From positions 124,001 to 188,000 of the forward strand of contig JAJSOM010000006.1 of the NCBI GenBank assembly GCA_023052935.1: DNA of 64,000 bases, in the 5' to 3' direction. Every line of letters starts with the position of its first letter. Position 1 is the stretch's first letter. Made by a program: the position numbers and the translations under genes. This document shows, in pieces, positions 20,266 through 31,149 of the stretch. The DNA is from Piezodorus guildinii. Lineage: Eukaryota; Arthropoda; Insecta; Hemiptera; Pentatomidae. The notes beneath the pieces were generated by a model. The model was not told the origin of the DNA. It did no database searches and saw nothing but the letters and a program-made list of their open reading frames with translations.

Positions 20266-22950
20266 TTACAAGAGGTCTCGAGGCCACTGCCGTTTCAACC
20301 TTCTAGGAGGATGGTAAGGATGTGTGGAGCTGGATAAGGATTGAGCTAGGGGATTAGGGTGATGGATAAGGTTCTGATGAAATTTAGAGAATTTTAATGG
20401 TATAAGGTCTAAAATAAATGGAATATTTAGGTCGCGGTGTAAGGTATGGTTGGATACATAATAAGGAGCATTAACTATTGTTCGGAGGACTTTTGATTGG
20501 AAGGATTGAATGCGTTTGATGTTAGAATATTTGGCTGTCCCCCACAGTTCAAGTCCGTAGGTCCAGATAGGTTTCAGTACTGTCTTGTATATTAGCAGTT
20601 TGTTCTCGATAGATAATTTAGAATTTCTGTTCAGTAGTCTGTATAATTGTCCAAATCGTCGATTAAGTTCTTGTCGTTTAAGTCTAGTATGCGGGTTCCA
20701 AGTTAGTCTTTTGTCCAGAAGGAAGCCAAGATACCGGACTGTGTCGGAGAAAGGAAGCGGAACGGAGTTAAAGAGAACTGGAGGGCAGGATTGTCTTCGA
20801 AGGGTAAAGGTGACATTTTTGCATTTGGATTGATTAACTTTGATTCTCCAGTTGTTACACCAGTCTTCAATTTGAGAAAGGTGCGTTTGGAGGCTTATAG
20901 ATGCAATTTCGGGATCTGAGTGAGAGGATAGGATAGCGGTGTCATCAGCGTACGTTGCTAGGAAGGTATTAGGGCAAACAGGAATATCAGCCGTGTATAT
21001 GTTGTAGAGGAAAGGACCAAGGACACTGCCCTGAGGAACACCGGATTCGACTGGATAATAATTGGAATATTCTGCACCACAGCGAACTCGGAAGGAGCGG
21101 TTTGATAGATAGGATCGGAGGACTAGGTATATGGATTGGGGTAAATGATTTTTGAGCTTAAAGAGTAATCCCGGGTGCCACACCCGGTCAAATGCTTGCG
21201 TTATGTCCAGAAATGCACCCGAGCAGTACTCCTTATTCTCAAGGGCAGAGGAAATATGGTCAACGACTCGGAGCCCTTGCTGAACGGTTGAATGTTGGGA
21301 ACGGAATCCAAACTGATGGGAAGGAATAGTGTGGGATTCTAATAAAGGTAATATTCGTTTGAGGAGGATTTTTTCAAAGATTTTTGAAAGGATTGGGAGT
21401 AGGCTGATAGGTCTATATGATGTCGTTGTGTTAGGAGGTTTACCTGGTTTTAGGAAGAGAATTATAGTGGAATGTTTCCATAAGAGAGGAAAATGAGTAG
21501 TGCGTAGAATGGAGTTGTAAATATATGTAAGAAATATAATGGCTTTAGATGGAAGCTGTCTGAGAATCTGAGGAGTGAGGAGATCGTATCCAGGAGATTT
21601 ACGGAGTGCAAGTTTTCGGAGATGATATTTGACCTCAGAGGGATTAACTGCTTTAGGAGGTAATGAAAGCGGGATTGGAGACTGAAGGAACTCTTCCACC
21701 ACTGCAGTGTGGTTTGGATGGGATTCTGGATGAGGTGTGAAGACTTCGGAAACGTATTTGGCAAGTTCCTCGGCTTTGTCTTTATCAGACGCAGCCCAGG
21801 AGCCATTACTACGACGGAGGGGATGGGAAATATGGTGGGATTTTAGAATTTTCTTGGTGACATTCCACAGGGAATTGTCACAAGCCGAAAGAGAAGAAAG
21901 GAAGGAACTAAAGGATTGGGAACGGAAGGTCGCCAGCTCCCTCTTTAATTGTCTACAATAAAAGTTATAGGAGCGGCGATCTGTAGGGTGACGGGTGCGT
22001 TGCCATAAGGATCTGGATCGTCGTTTGGTGCGGATGAGGTCTATGAGGTGTTGTGGTAAATGATTTTGGTTATGACTTATCTGGGAGTGTTTGGGAGAGG
22101 AGGCAGTCCAAACAGCTTGTTGAATAGCGATGGTGAAGGAGTTTACGGCATCGTCAAGGTCATCTGGAGTTTTGAGTTTCACACTGAGGTCAATATCACT
22201 GGTCAGGATTTGGCGAAAAAGGTCCCAGTTTACTGGTCCTCTGATAAATGACGGTGGGGTGGGTTTAGGAATAGGAATTAGGGATATTTTAAGGAGCAAT
22301 GGACTATGGTCAGAGGACAGTTCATCAAGGCGAGTCACCGACATGTTTAGGGAGCCTAATCCGCTGTGGATGAAGAAGTCAAGGATGTCAGGATTACGGT
22401 TAGGATCAGTTGGCCAGTAGGTAGGGGAATCAGGAGGCAGGAGGTTGAAACGTCTAGAGTTGAGTGCAGACTGTAAATTCCGCCCACGACAATTCGTGGA
22501 TCTGGAACCCCATTGTTGGTTCTTAGCATTCATGTCTGCACCCAGAATGAAGTGGTTTCCTAAGGAATTGAGGAAAGATTCGAATAGAATGTTGGAGATG
22601 GAATGTTTAGGAGGGCAGTACGCTGATGCGAGAGTGATCGGAAAAGAAAAAGTCTTGATTACTATGGCGGTGCATTGTAGGAAATCATAGGAGGGGACAG
22701 GGAGTATGTGGTGGGAGAGGGACTGGTGCACAATGACAGCAGTACCGGCATGGGCTTTTCCGTCTGGGTGGTCCGTACGGTATGTTACGTATTGAGGTAT
22801 TTTAAAGAACTGTTTAGTGGTTAGTCTAGTTTCAGTAATAAGTGCTACATCAACGTTTTTGTCTTGCAATAAAGCTGTAAGTTCGTCAGTGTGATTTCTA
22901 ACACCATTCGCATTCCAAAGGAGAATGGATAAGGAGTTAGGTGTAGTCAT
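20266..22950 (-). CDS. Jockey-B2 ORF2, endonuclease/reverse transcriptase, 894 codons
   Basis: An unbroken frame. The AP-like endonuclease shows LLWNANGVRNH (Asn), ALITETRL (Glu), LGADMNAKNQQWGS (Asp/Asn), DILDFFI (Asp) and SSDHSPL (His). The reverse transcriptase shows SYRPISLLPILSKIFEKILL, HQFGFRSQHSTVQQ, motif A GAFLDITQAFDRVWH, motif B SGVPQGSVLGPFLYN and the active site TYADDTAIL (codons near 20935-20955). The C-terminus ends PPRRLKRQWPRDLL, with no RNase H domain, as in the Jockey clade. The ATG at 22950 directly follows the ORF1 stop (TAAATG), which suggests stop-restart translation. A 5'-truncated copy lacks its internal promoter, so it is probably not expressed from its own promoter. 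Confidence 0.92.
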   Translation of the reverse strand: MTTPNSLSILLWNANGVRNHTDELTALLQDKNVDVALITETRLTTKQFFKIPQYVTYRTDHPDGKAHAGTAVIVHQSLSHHILPVPSYDFLQCTAIVIKTFSFPITLASAYCPPKHSISNILFESFLNSLGNHFILGADMNAKNQQWGSRSTNCRGRNLQSALNSRRFNLLPPDSPTYWPTDPNRNPDILDFFIHSGLGSLNMSVTRLDELSSDHSPLLLKISLIPIPKPTPPSFIRGPVNWDLFRQILTSDIDLSVKLKTPDDLDDAVNSFTIAIQQAVWTASSPKHSQISHNQNHLPQHLIDLIRTKRRSRSLWQRTRHPTDRRSYNFYCRQLKRELATFRSQSFSSFLSSLSACDNSLWNVTKKILKSHHISHPLRRSNGSWAASDKDKAEELAKYVSEVFTPHPESHPNHTAVVEEFLQSPIPLSLPPKAVNPSEVKYHLRKLALRKSPGYDLLTPQILRQLPSKAIIFLTYIYNSILRTTHFPLLWKHSTIILFLKPGKPPNTTTSYRPISLLPILSKIFEKILLKRILPLLESHTIPSHQFGFRSQHSTVQQGLRVVDHISSALENKEYCSGAFLDITQAFDRVWHPGLLFKLKNHLPQSIYLVLRSYLSNRSFRVRCGAEYSNYYPVESGVPQGSVLGPFLYNIYTADIPVCPNTFLATYADDTAILSSHSDPEIASISLQTHLSQIEDWCNNWRIKVNQSKCKNVTFTLRRQSCPPVLFNSVPLPFSDTVRYLGFLLDKRLTWNPHTRLKRQELNRRFGQLYRLLNRNSKLSIENKLLIYKTVLKPIWTYGLELWGTAKYSNIKRIQSFQSKVLRTIVNAPYYVSNHTLHRDLNIPFILDLIPLKFSKFHQNLIHHPNPLAQSLSSSTHPYHPPRRLKRQWPRDLL

Positions 22951-23724
22951 TTAAGGATTTTTTAAGGATGGGATTAAATTTGATACGAGATTAGTAAGTA
23001 GTGATATTAGCGGCATAACAAGGGATTTGATTTCAGTGATGAAGGATGTCATCAAACTTGTAAGGTCTGTGACATTTGATGGAGGAGGAATATGAGAAAT
23101 TTGATTCGGATGAGGTTTTTGATGGTTGGTTAAATTTTGAGGAATATTTGGTTGGGGAAGGGGTTCAGGATTTTGAAGTATGCATTGTTCCGGCAGGGCC
23201 TCTTTGTTCTGGTTCCCACCTCCAAGTAGATGGGCAAATGTTACATTGGAATCAATTTTTTTTGAAGGTTGTCTTCTACTTCTGATCGGTTCAGCTGTTT
23301 CATCCAGATTCTGAGGTTTTTGGTATCTGCTTTTGAGGTTCTTGTAGATTTGACATCCCTTGTAGTTAGCCGGGTGGTCCTCGAGGCACAGAGCACATAC
23401 AGCGGGTGTTGATCTTGATCTTGTGCATTCTTCTGATTTATGTTGCTCACCGCATTTTACACAGCGTGGTGTGTGGTGGCAGTAAGTTCTCGTATGACCA
23501 TATGCCTGACAATTATGGCACTGAACTATTTCTTTCTTAGTGTAAGGTTTCTCAACTCTTACACTAGTATAGTACAATCTATTGAGGTCGTTAACTTTTT
23601 CAACTCCTGCTGATGGTTCCAAGTCCACGAAGAATAGAGGCATTGGAATTTTATCTTTTAGGACATTGGTGACTTGCCGCACTTTATAGCCTATCTCTGT
23701 CAGTTCTTCTTTGATAGCTGTAAC
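22951..23724 (-). pseudogene. Jockey-B2 ORF1, C-terminal part only
   Basis: The last 250 or so codons of the gag-like protein, lacking the N-terminus because of 5' truncation. Three cysteine clusters are intact: CHNCQAYGHTRTYCHH, CVKCGEQHKSEEC and CALCLEDH. A Pro/Gln-rich stretch follows, and then a hydrophobic C-terminal segment ending PSLKNP. The stop codon abuts the ORF2 start. Confidence 0.85.
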
Positions 23725-23735
23725 TGTGTGTTTTT
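23725..23735 (+). repeat. Target-site duplication of Jockey-B2, right copy
   Basis: TGTGTGTTTTT, matching 19980-19990. Confidence 0.65.
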
Positions 23736-24172
23736 AAAATTTTTCTGTTGATAAAATGTCTAATGGAACCAAAAATAAAAATTAATACCGTCATCATGAA
23801 CCTTGTTTTATAATTTAAAAAGCGGGACATTTATTGCCGTAAAAGTTTATAAATAGAATCAGAATCACCTATGATTAATTTTTCTTATATAGTCATTCTC
23901 CAACTTGCTGTTAACATTATAACTTTGAAAAAATCAACATTTTTTATTTTTATAAATTATGAAATTAATATAGTTTACATATCTAAATTAAGTCAAAGTA
24001 ACATCAATTTGATGACTGAGACTCAACTGATTCCCTAGTTATGTTAAAGTTACGGATTGATATAAAATTCTTTGAATGTTTTTAACAATTTTTCTTGATA
24101 CCTACGAAATGTGTCATAGGATCAAAATAGTATATAGTACCTTTGTCATCATCTTTTTTTTTTTAATTTTCT
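23736..24172. repeat. Diverged tandem-repeat flank
   Basis: A/T-rich non-coding DNA containing degraded pieces of the unit described at 19147-19490 (AGCGGGACATTTATT at about 23820 and TGTCATAGGATCAAAA at about 24111). It is the continuation of the array split by Jockey-B2. Confidence 0.45.
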
Positions 24173-24437
24173 TATAGGTGGAATAATTAGAAGGCAGTCT
24201 TTTGTTTTTTTTAAATATATTTTTAATTTTGCCAACGTTTCGGCTCAAGCTTGTGAGTTATCAGGGCATTACTGAGCGAAGTCCAAGCATAAACTCATTG
24301 AGCACAAAAGCATTGAGTTTATGCTTGGACATGGCTCAGTAATGCCTTGATGATGGCTCTCAAGCTTGAGCCGAAACGTTGGCAAAATTAAAAAAAATAT
24401 TAAAAAAAAAGACTGACTTCTGATTATTCCACCTATA
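24173..24437. mobile_element. Near-perfect palindromic (fold-back) element
   Basis: The two arms, each about 125 bases, are reverse complements with few mismatches and a centre near 24305. The outer ends are TATAGGTGGAATAAT and its complement. Each arm contains a GCCGAAACGTTGGC box, and the right arm has CTTGATGATGGCTC...GAGCCGAAAC, which resembles a hammerhead ribozyme core as found in Penelope-like elements. TA or TATA at both ends could be a target duplication. It may be a MITE or two Penelope termini joined tail to tail. Confidence 0.75.
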
Positions 24438-25079
24438 ATAGTTTCCACAGTTGACTATACATCTTCATTTTTTATTTTTTTTGTTCTGAATTGTGAAAAA
24501 TAAACAGAGTTATGATTTTCAAAGTTAATTTTTTTAAATAGTGTAAACAAATTTTATTTAGGGCTTAAGTTTAGTATTTGTTTACTTGTGTCATAATTTT
24601 GATGTTTTCTTTAATAGTTTTTATTATTTTTTACTTTTGTTGATACCCTCCTTTAAGTATCAAGAAGAATTTGTTGTTGAATATGTTCGAGAATTTATTA
24701 AAAAACATATTAATTTTTTAAATTGAAATTTTCGTAGAATTTAGGATTTTAAAAATTAGGGAACTTTTAACATACTTTGAAATCTCATATTTTATTATTT
24801 ATTTAACCACTCTATATGTTTTTTTGGCAATGTGTTAAAAATACACAAATATAAAGTTGATTCTTATAATCTAGTTAGTTTTTGTTTTTCTGACTTGAAA
24901 TGGCACAAAACTAAAAGCATAGACCAGAAAGATGTTTTTCTTACAATTTTAATTATAGAGTAGGCACGGTCTGGACTAGTTTAAATGAATGGACCCTTAG
25001 TGTTAAATGCAATATACATTTCTAGTATTGTAAACGGGCATTTCTATTATTTATTTATAATAAAACAGGTTTAAAGGAA
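24438..25079. other. AT-rich spacer, nothing recognised
   Basis: A/T-rich DNA with homopolymer tracts. No coding frame and no repeat partner noticed. Confidence 0.4.
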
Positions 25080-26341
25080 GATTGCAAATGATATTAGTAA
25101 AATAGTTGGTTTATATTTCTTCCTAAAAAAGTTTATTTTAGTAAAGTTTAACGAGCCAACCATCATCAGGACTCACTAAAATACATCAATAATTAATAAC
25201 TAACATCAAGGGACAACTATTTAACATACTAATTTAAAAACATTAACAAACATTCATAGAACAATGTTAATAAAAAATTTTTTTTTATTTGCCTGAGTTG
25301 TCTAAAAGTTACAAAATCCATTTTTTGAATTAAAAATTTTGTCAAAATTGTCTATAAAATTAAAAATAAAAACCAACAGGAAACAAAAACCATCCCACCT
25401 CACATATTCTTTGGCCCCTTATGGATTAGGGTCATCGTATTTACTGTAAAGGTAAAAACTGAATTATTATTTAAATAGGTCAACAATGCAAGTCTTACAA
25501 TTTTAACTTTTCTGTTGCATCTACATAGTGGAACTTAGATGTTTTGAATCTGTTTTATAATTTTTTGCATTTTTGTTTAAGAATATAGATTCTATTGTTT
25601 TCCTATTAAACTTATTTTTTTATATTTCCAGAATTTTAGGTTATTCAAAATCAAAATTTTGGTTAAGTTTAATACTGTGTTGTGCCAATGCTGTGGTGTT
25701 TATATTTTTACTATTTTTGCAATTATTGCTGTGCTGTTTTACTCGGTTAAAGTTGTTATATTTATTGAGATTTCTCCTATGTATACCTTATCACAATCCA
25801 AACAATTTATTTTATATATAACGTTTAGTTTTTCATTTGGTAAAATTGGATCTTTTATATTTGATAAATGATTACTTAGTCGTTTTTGGTTATATATTCC
25901 TAATTTTGTGTGTGGCAAATCAAATTCAACTAGTGTTTTTTTAATTTGTTAGGATAGATGAGGTATGAATTTGCATTTTATGTATTGATATATATGTTTA
26001 TTTCTTTCAGTCAACATCTCTATATTTATCGCATCATTAGTAATATTTATTTCGGTTTTTTTTATTATTATTTTCATCCTGGTAAAAATCTGTTATAGTT
26101 TTCTGTTTAGGTTTTACCATTTTAATGTTTTTATTTTTGTTGGTTTCTATCTATTACCAACAACATATTATCAATGTATTTTTTAAACAAGATTGGTTAA
26201 ATATTTAATTTATATAGATTAATATTAATAATATCATTTAGGTAGAAACAACTCCTAACCTCCTCCCATGAGTAATACATATAACTGTTTATAGATATCT
26301 CCATTATAATAAAAATAATTATATTTTATACAACAATTCAA
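25080..26341 (-). pseudogene. Penelope-like element, C-terminal half (RT end and GIY-YIG endonuclease)
   Basis: Read on the minus strand, broken frames give YNYFYYNGDIYKQL (26280-26325), a reverse transcriptase motif of Penelope-like elements. FKKYIDNMLLVID (26150-26190) follows, where the catalytic YVDD has decayed to YIDN. Downstream is VIYKINCLDCDKVYIGE (about 25770-25823), the start of the GIY-YIG endonuclease specific to this class. There are many stops. A hammerhead-like motif at 25146-25169 marks the terminal region. The N-terminal half continues at 32190-33000; the two halves were separated by the RTE copy 2 insertion. Confidence 0.8.
26328..26341 (+). repeat. Target-site duplication of RTE-1 copy 2, left copy (diverged)
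   Basis: ATACAACAATTCAA matches ATACATAAATTCAA at 32190-32203 at 12 of 14 positions. Penelope protein similarity continues across the two copies, which supports this assignment. Confidence 0.7.
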
Positions 26342-26667
26342 TAATAATAAATAAATAAATAATAATAGGCTTAGCGAACCCGAAGGTTCGATGCCGATAC
26401 CACCAGATTCCACCTACTCAGACTCGTCCATGTTCACCATTCAAGCCTAAGCTCCGAGATCAGCCTTAACGCAATCCTCCCATCTCCGCTTCGGCCTACC
26501 TTACGGACGCCTGTCAGTCGGATTAGCAAATACCAACTTTCTCGGAATCCGCTCGTCATCGAGCCCAACAAATTTACTCGACCACAACTTACGCCATTTG
26601 AGTCTCCGCGATGCAATAAGCTCAGTTTATACTCACAGGATACAAGATCCGCTATTCCGCGTTACTC

Positions 26668-27752
26668 TCTTTTCTTATTTTTTAAGTTTCATTCTTTACT
26701 AACCGAAAATAAGCCACATTATGGCTTGGATTATTTAAGGGATTCAATTTAGCGGTTTTTCTTTTTTCACACATATTTTGACAATCCCTGTCGAACCAAG
26801 GTTTGTTATTTTTATTTTCGATTTTCCCAAGACATAAATTACCGACCTCTTTAATATTATCCCTGATCCCTTCCTATAATTTGTTTACTTCTTCGTGTTC
26901 CTCGTCTGAAGATTCTAAAGCTTCGAACCTATTTTTTAATTCTATCGCGAATTGTTTTTTAATTTCGAGGTTGTTCAATTTAACTAAATAAATTTCCCGG
27001 GACGAATATAGTTAGGTGTTCTCTTTTTGTACTTTGTTTTTGTCGACGTTTCGCGATTACTAATTCATGATCAGAACCGCATTCTGCACCACGATACGAT
27101 CTCACGTTAATTATGCTACTTTGCCATCTGTTTTGTAGTAAAACACGATCAATTTGATTCCGTGTTTGTCCATCCGGCGATGTCCACGTATACTTCTTCC
27201 CTTCCAACCTTTGCGTTCGCGTCGCCTAGTAATCTTACTGTAATTTCGCGGCAACTTATCGTAAACCGACTCTAGTTCATCATAAAATTCGCATTTTACT
27301 TCATCATCACTGTCTTCGGTGGGAGAACGAATGTTTACAAACGCGATTTTAAACCAACGCCCTTGAAATATAGCAACCGATATTCTTTCGCTAAAGAACT
27401 GTACGTCCCATAATGCAGAAAGAAATCTATTCCTAATCGGAAACCCGGTACCTTAACAATAATTAACGCTCCCCCCATAGCAAATAGTATACTTTCCTTC
27501 TGTTAACGAACCCTCCCCTGGCCAGCGAACCTCTTGTAATGCAACGATATCTAAATGGTACCCCTTAACTTCATTCGCGCCCGACTTTAATCCACCTGCC
27601 TTATTTAAACTTCTAACGTCCCACGTCCCTATTGTTAGATCTCTAATTTTCATCTTGCGCCATGATTCCCCTGAAGCAGTCCCCACCCGGAGACCCGAAC
27701 GAGGGACTAGCTTACCTTCGGATAATGAGCGTTTTACCTCAGAGGTATCCAT
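26668..27752 (-). pseudogene. RTE-1 copy 2 endonuclease remnant
   Basis: The N-terminal part of the RTE protein, starting at the ATG at 27752. TIGTWDVRSL has Asp where the intact copy has the catalytic Asn. LQEVRWPGEG, the SDHELVIAK block and the [18 protein letters not shown] block survive in short frames. Several indels and a missing reverse transcriptase make it non-functional. Confidence 0.8.
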
Positions 27753-27952
27753 GACTTTTGGTGATATTTTGTGAACTAAAATATGTGAGTAGGGCGTTCG
27801 AACCTACGTCACACCCTCCAGCAAGCCAGGGGGCCGCTCTCATTGTTGGTCAGCGAGTCCATCGGACTTAGCCGGGAGAAGCTTCCGAGGAAATTCAACC
27901 GACCATCCCCACATCCGCCACCCGTGAGACGCTCCCCATACGCGGTAATGGG

Positions 27953-27967
27953 ATCCGCGCGAGGATA
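27953..27967 (+). repeat. Target-site duplication of RTE-like element 2, left copy
   Basis: ATCCGCGCGAGGATA is repeated exactly at 32178-32192. It spans the 5' end of RTE-1 copy 2 and a few bases of its flank. Confidence 0.88.
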
Positions 27968-28097
27968 ATAATAATAATAATAATAGTCTTTATTGATATA
28001 CATATAAACATTCATAATACAGTTTTATTTACATTTTTTCTTCTTTCTTTATATACATATAAATATATAGACCTTCCTTTTCAGGAGTTTAAAGTCT

Positions 28098-30970
28098 TTA
28101 ACGGTAACTACCCGTACTTGAGTTGAAGAGTTCGCTCGTCTTCATCTTCCAAAATTCCCTGTCTTTGGCTTTTCGTGACCATAGCACTCCTTCTTCCTTT
28201 TTGATCTCATCGACCCACCTTCTTCTTTGCCTGCCTCGGTTCCTTTTCTCATCTAATGGGGTCCACTCAGTCAGTATTTTCGCCCAGTTTTTGTCATATT
28301 TTCTCATTAGATGGCCAGCCCATTGCCATTTCATCTTTTTCACAAATGTTATTGCATCAATGACACCACTAACCTTTCTTATTGTTTGGCTGTTTAGCTT
28401 TTGGCTTTTCCTTATGCCTAACATGCTCCTCTCCATTGCTCTTTGGCATGTTATAATTTTTCTCTCATGTAGCTTGTTGAGGGACCATGTTTGGCATCCA
28501 TAAGATAGAACAGGCAAAATACAGCTATTGAAGGCTAACGTTTTTAGAGGCTGGCTGATATTGTTGTTCTTCATAATCATCCCTAAGCTCCAATATTTCC
28601 GCCAAGCCATAGCTGTCCTTGTTTGGACCTCAATAGACTGTCTATCTTTAAAAGATATCACCTGTCCTAGATATTTGATTTCTTCTACTACACCTATTTC
28701 AGGAAGATCTGTTTTGACTTTTGCAACACTGGAGCTGGTGATTATTTTAGTCTTTGCCAAGTTCAATGACAGTCCATGTTGTGCACTTCTATACCTAAGT
28801 TGTTGCAGCATTGTCACTATCTCTACTTCTTTTCTGGAAATCAGTAGCACATCATCAGCATATTTAAGTATATTTATTTTGACACCATTTATATTTATCC
28901 CATATTGTTGCCATTCCATCTCCTTTAGAATAAATTCCAGTACTATACTGAACAGCTGTGGTGATAGTGCGTCTCCTTGCCTGACTCCCCTCTTGATTGG
29001 AAACTCCTTGCCTTTTCTGTCGCTAAATATAAATGCTTTATTGTCAGTATATAATTGCTTTATTATAGAAATATATTTTTCCTCGATTTCCTATTGACTT
29101 GAGAGCTGTTATAATGCTGCTATGATATATACTGTCAAATGCTTTGGAAAAGTCAACAAATATGAGATATAAATTTAGATTATATTCTTTACTTTTTTCT
29201 ATGAGTTGGTTGATAGCATGTAAATGATCTATTGTAGACATCCCCTTCCTAAAGCCTGCTTGGTCCAAAGGTAAATTTTCATCTATTGTTTTTGTCAGTC
29301 TGGTTTGAATGATTTTTGTGAAAACTTTTCCTATAGTAGCGCCCAATGATATTGGTCTGAAATTATTTAATTTAGTTTTATCCCCTTTCTTGTGAAGCAA
29401 AACAATTTTTGATATTTTCCAGTCTGTTGGGATTTCTTCTTCTTCTAGAACTTTATTGAAAAAATTGCATAGTAGAGCTGTTAGGTCTCCTCCTCCAGCC
29501 TTCAGGATTTCGTTTGTAATACCATCTTGGCCTGGGCTTTTTGAGCACTTAAGTGATTTAATTAAACTTTCCACTTCTGATTTCAGTATTGCAGGAACAG
29601 AATTTTCAATCCTTATTGTTTTTTTAGTTCTTTTAAATACCTTTTCTTCTTCAGCATTGTACAATTCTTGGTAGTATTTTGTTGCCAAGTCGATCATGTC
29701 ATCTCTGTTGCTCACCTCCTTTCCTCGATTGTTTTTGTAACTAACTGGCCACGTGTTTACCTTCATTTAATTCGAATTTTAATTTTTTAAAGGATTTATT
29801 CATTTCCAAAATTTCGGTTATCTTATTTTCTTTATGTTTCTTAAGATCCTTTTTTATATTTTCTCTAAGGTCTTTATTTATGAGGGTAAGCAGAGGATTC
29901 GGTCTTCCTTTCTGTATTATTTTTTTCCTCTTTTCTATAATTTGCAAGGTGCCTCTGGATAATTTTGCGTGATATCCTTTCTTTCGTTCCTGCAGTTCTG
30001 ACATTTTAGCACTTTCTATAATGTAATCTCTAATAGTATTATATTGTTTTTCAATAATGTCATTTTCATATTTATCGTTTACGTTATGAAATTTTTTTAT
30101 TTCCTCTTGAAAAATGTTCTCATTTATTTTCATAGGTATGTAGGTATGGTTCTTCTGAGATAGTATTCTTCTTTTTAAATATTTATAACGTAAAGTAGCT
30201 CTGATTAGGCGATGGTCTGAGTCAAAATTGAACCTGGTGATCACTTCACAATTTTTGACATTCTGTATGTTGTCTACTAATATGTAATCTATTTCATATT
30301 TTCTTCCATCAGGAGCGCCCCAAGTCCATTTGTTTTTACTTTTCTTCTTGAAGTAGGTATTTGCAATTTGCATTCTATTGGCCATGGCAAAGCCTGCAAG
30401 TGACTCACCTCCAGGTTCCTCACTCCATACCAGGAACTTCCCATGATAGATTCTTCTCCACTAACACGTTTTCCAGCCCTTCCATTCCAGTCTCCCATCA
30501 CTATAACAGAGTGTTTAAAGTTTCTTGATCTGTCTAGAGTGAGTTGTACGTCATTGTAAAAAATTTCTTTTTCTTCCTCCGTAGCAGCAGCTGTGGGTGC
30601 ATAAACCTGGATCAAAACTATTTTTTTACTTTTGCCTATGTTTATAGTCAATCTTGCTACTCTTGAGCTTATTTCTTTAAAATCAGCTATTTTATTTTTC
30701 CACTTTTTGTTAACTATAAACCCTACTCCTCCTATACCTTTATCTGAACTTGTGTGGGCGAATATCCTACCATCCTTATCTTCTATGATTTTTTGAAATT
30801 TTCTCCTTACCTCAGACAGTCCTATCACATCTCATTTTAAATATTTTAAAGCCTGGTCTAATTCTAGTTTTCTATGGTCTCCTAATAATGTTCTTGTATT
30901 TAAGGTGCATATATGAAATTCATTATTCTTGAAATTATCTTTGAATTTAGGTTTGTCCTTATCCATGCCA
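28098..30970 (-). pseudogene. RTE-like element 2, ORF2 endonuclease/reverse transcriptase (frameshifted)
   Basis: Pieces in three frames give one protein of about 950 residues. The endonuclease has ICTLNTRTLLGDH, GLSEVRR, VMGDWNGRAG, KYEIDYILVD and FDSDHRLI. The reverse transcriptase has NFRPISLGATIGKVFTKI, motif A IFVDFSKAFDSI and the active site KYADDVLLIS (about 28850). The C-terminus has RNRGRQRRRWVDEIKKEEG. Lesions include a TGA near 30838, frame changes near 30385, 29766 and 29044, and sequence lacking a good frame at 28919-29044. The catalytic residues that can be seen are intact, so decay is modest. Confidence 0.8.
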
Positions 30971-31149
30971 TGGTCGAGCCTTCTAAACATAGGGATAGTT
31001 TTTGGCTATACTTCATTTTCCCTAATTTGATGATTTTCTATTTTATCAGAAGATCCTCCTTTCATTTCATTTTCTGTCTTCATATCTTCTTTATGAGATA
31101 TCAGAAATTTATCCAAGCTGAACGATCTTTGATGAGTTTTATCATCTTT

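Larger units (their letters stand above)
19991..23724 (-). mobile_element. Jockey-B2, 5'-truncated with intact ORF2
   Basis: A minus-strand Jockey-B element starting with a poly(A) tail (T tract 19991-20009 on the plus strand). It has a 3' UTR of about 255 bases, a complete ORF2 (20266-22950) and the C-terminal part of ORF1 (22951-23724). The 5' part is missing, as expected when reverse transcription stops early, and an 11-bp target duplication flanks it. It is the best-preserved Jockey copy in the window. Confidence 0.88.
26342..27967 (-). mobile_element. RTE-1 copy 2, internally deleted
   Basis: The 3' tail is an (ATAA/ATA)n tract at 26342-26365, followed by about 300 bases matching 12071-12355. 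Homology then jumps at about 26668 to the region equivalent to 13845 and runs to the 5' terminus. About 1.5 kb, including the reverse transcriptase core, is therefore missing. The last dozen bases of the 5' end (ATCCGCGCGAG) were duplicated when the next element inserted; the second copy lies at 32178-32188. Confidence 0.85.

Noticed and set aside
25573..25871. Hydrophobic plus-strand frames that resemble membrane proteins
   Set aside because: They are antisense to the Penelope GIY-YIG remnant and are A/T-driven.
28123..29097. Plus-strand frames of 126 and 189 codons
   Set aside because: Antisense of the RTE-like element 2 ORF2.
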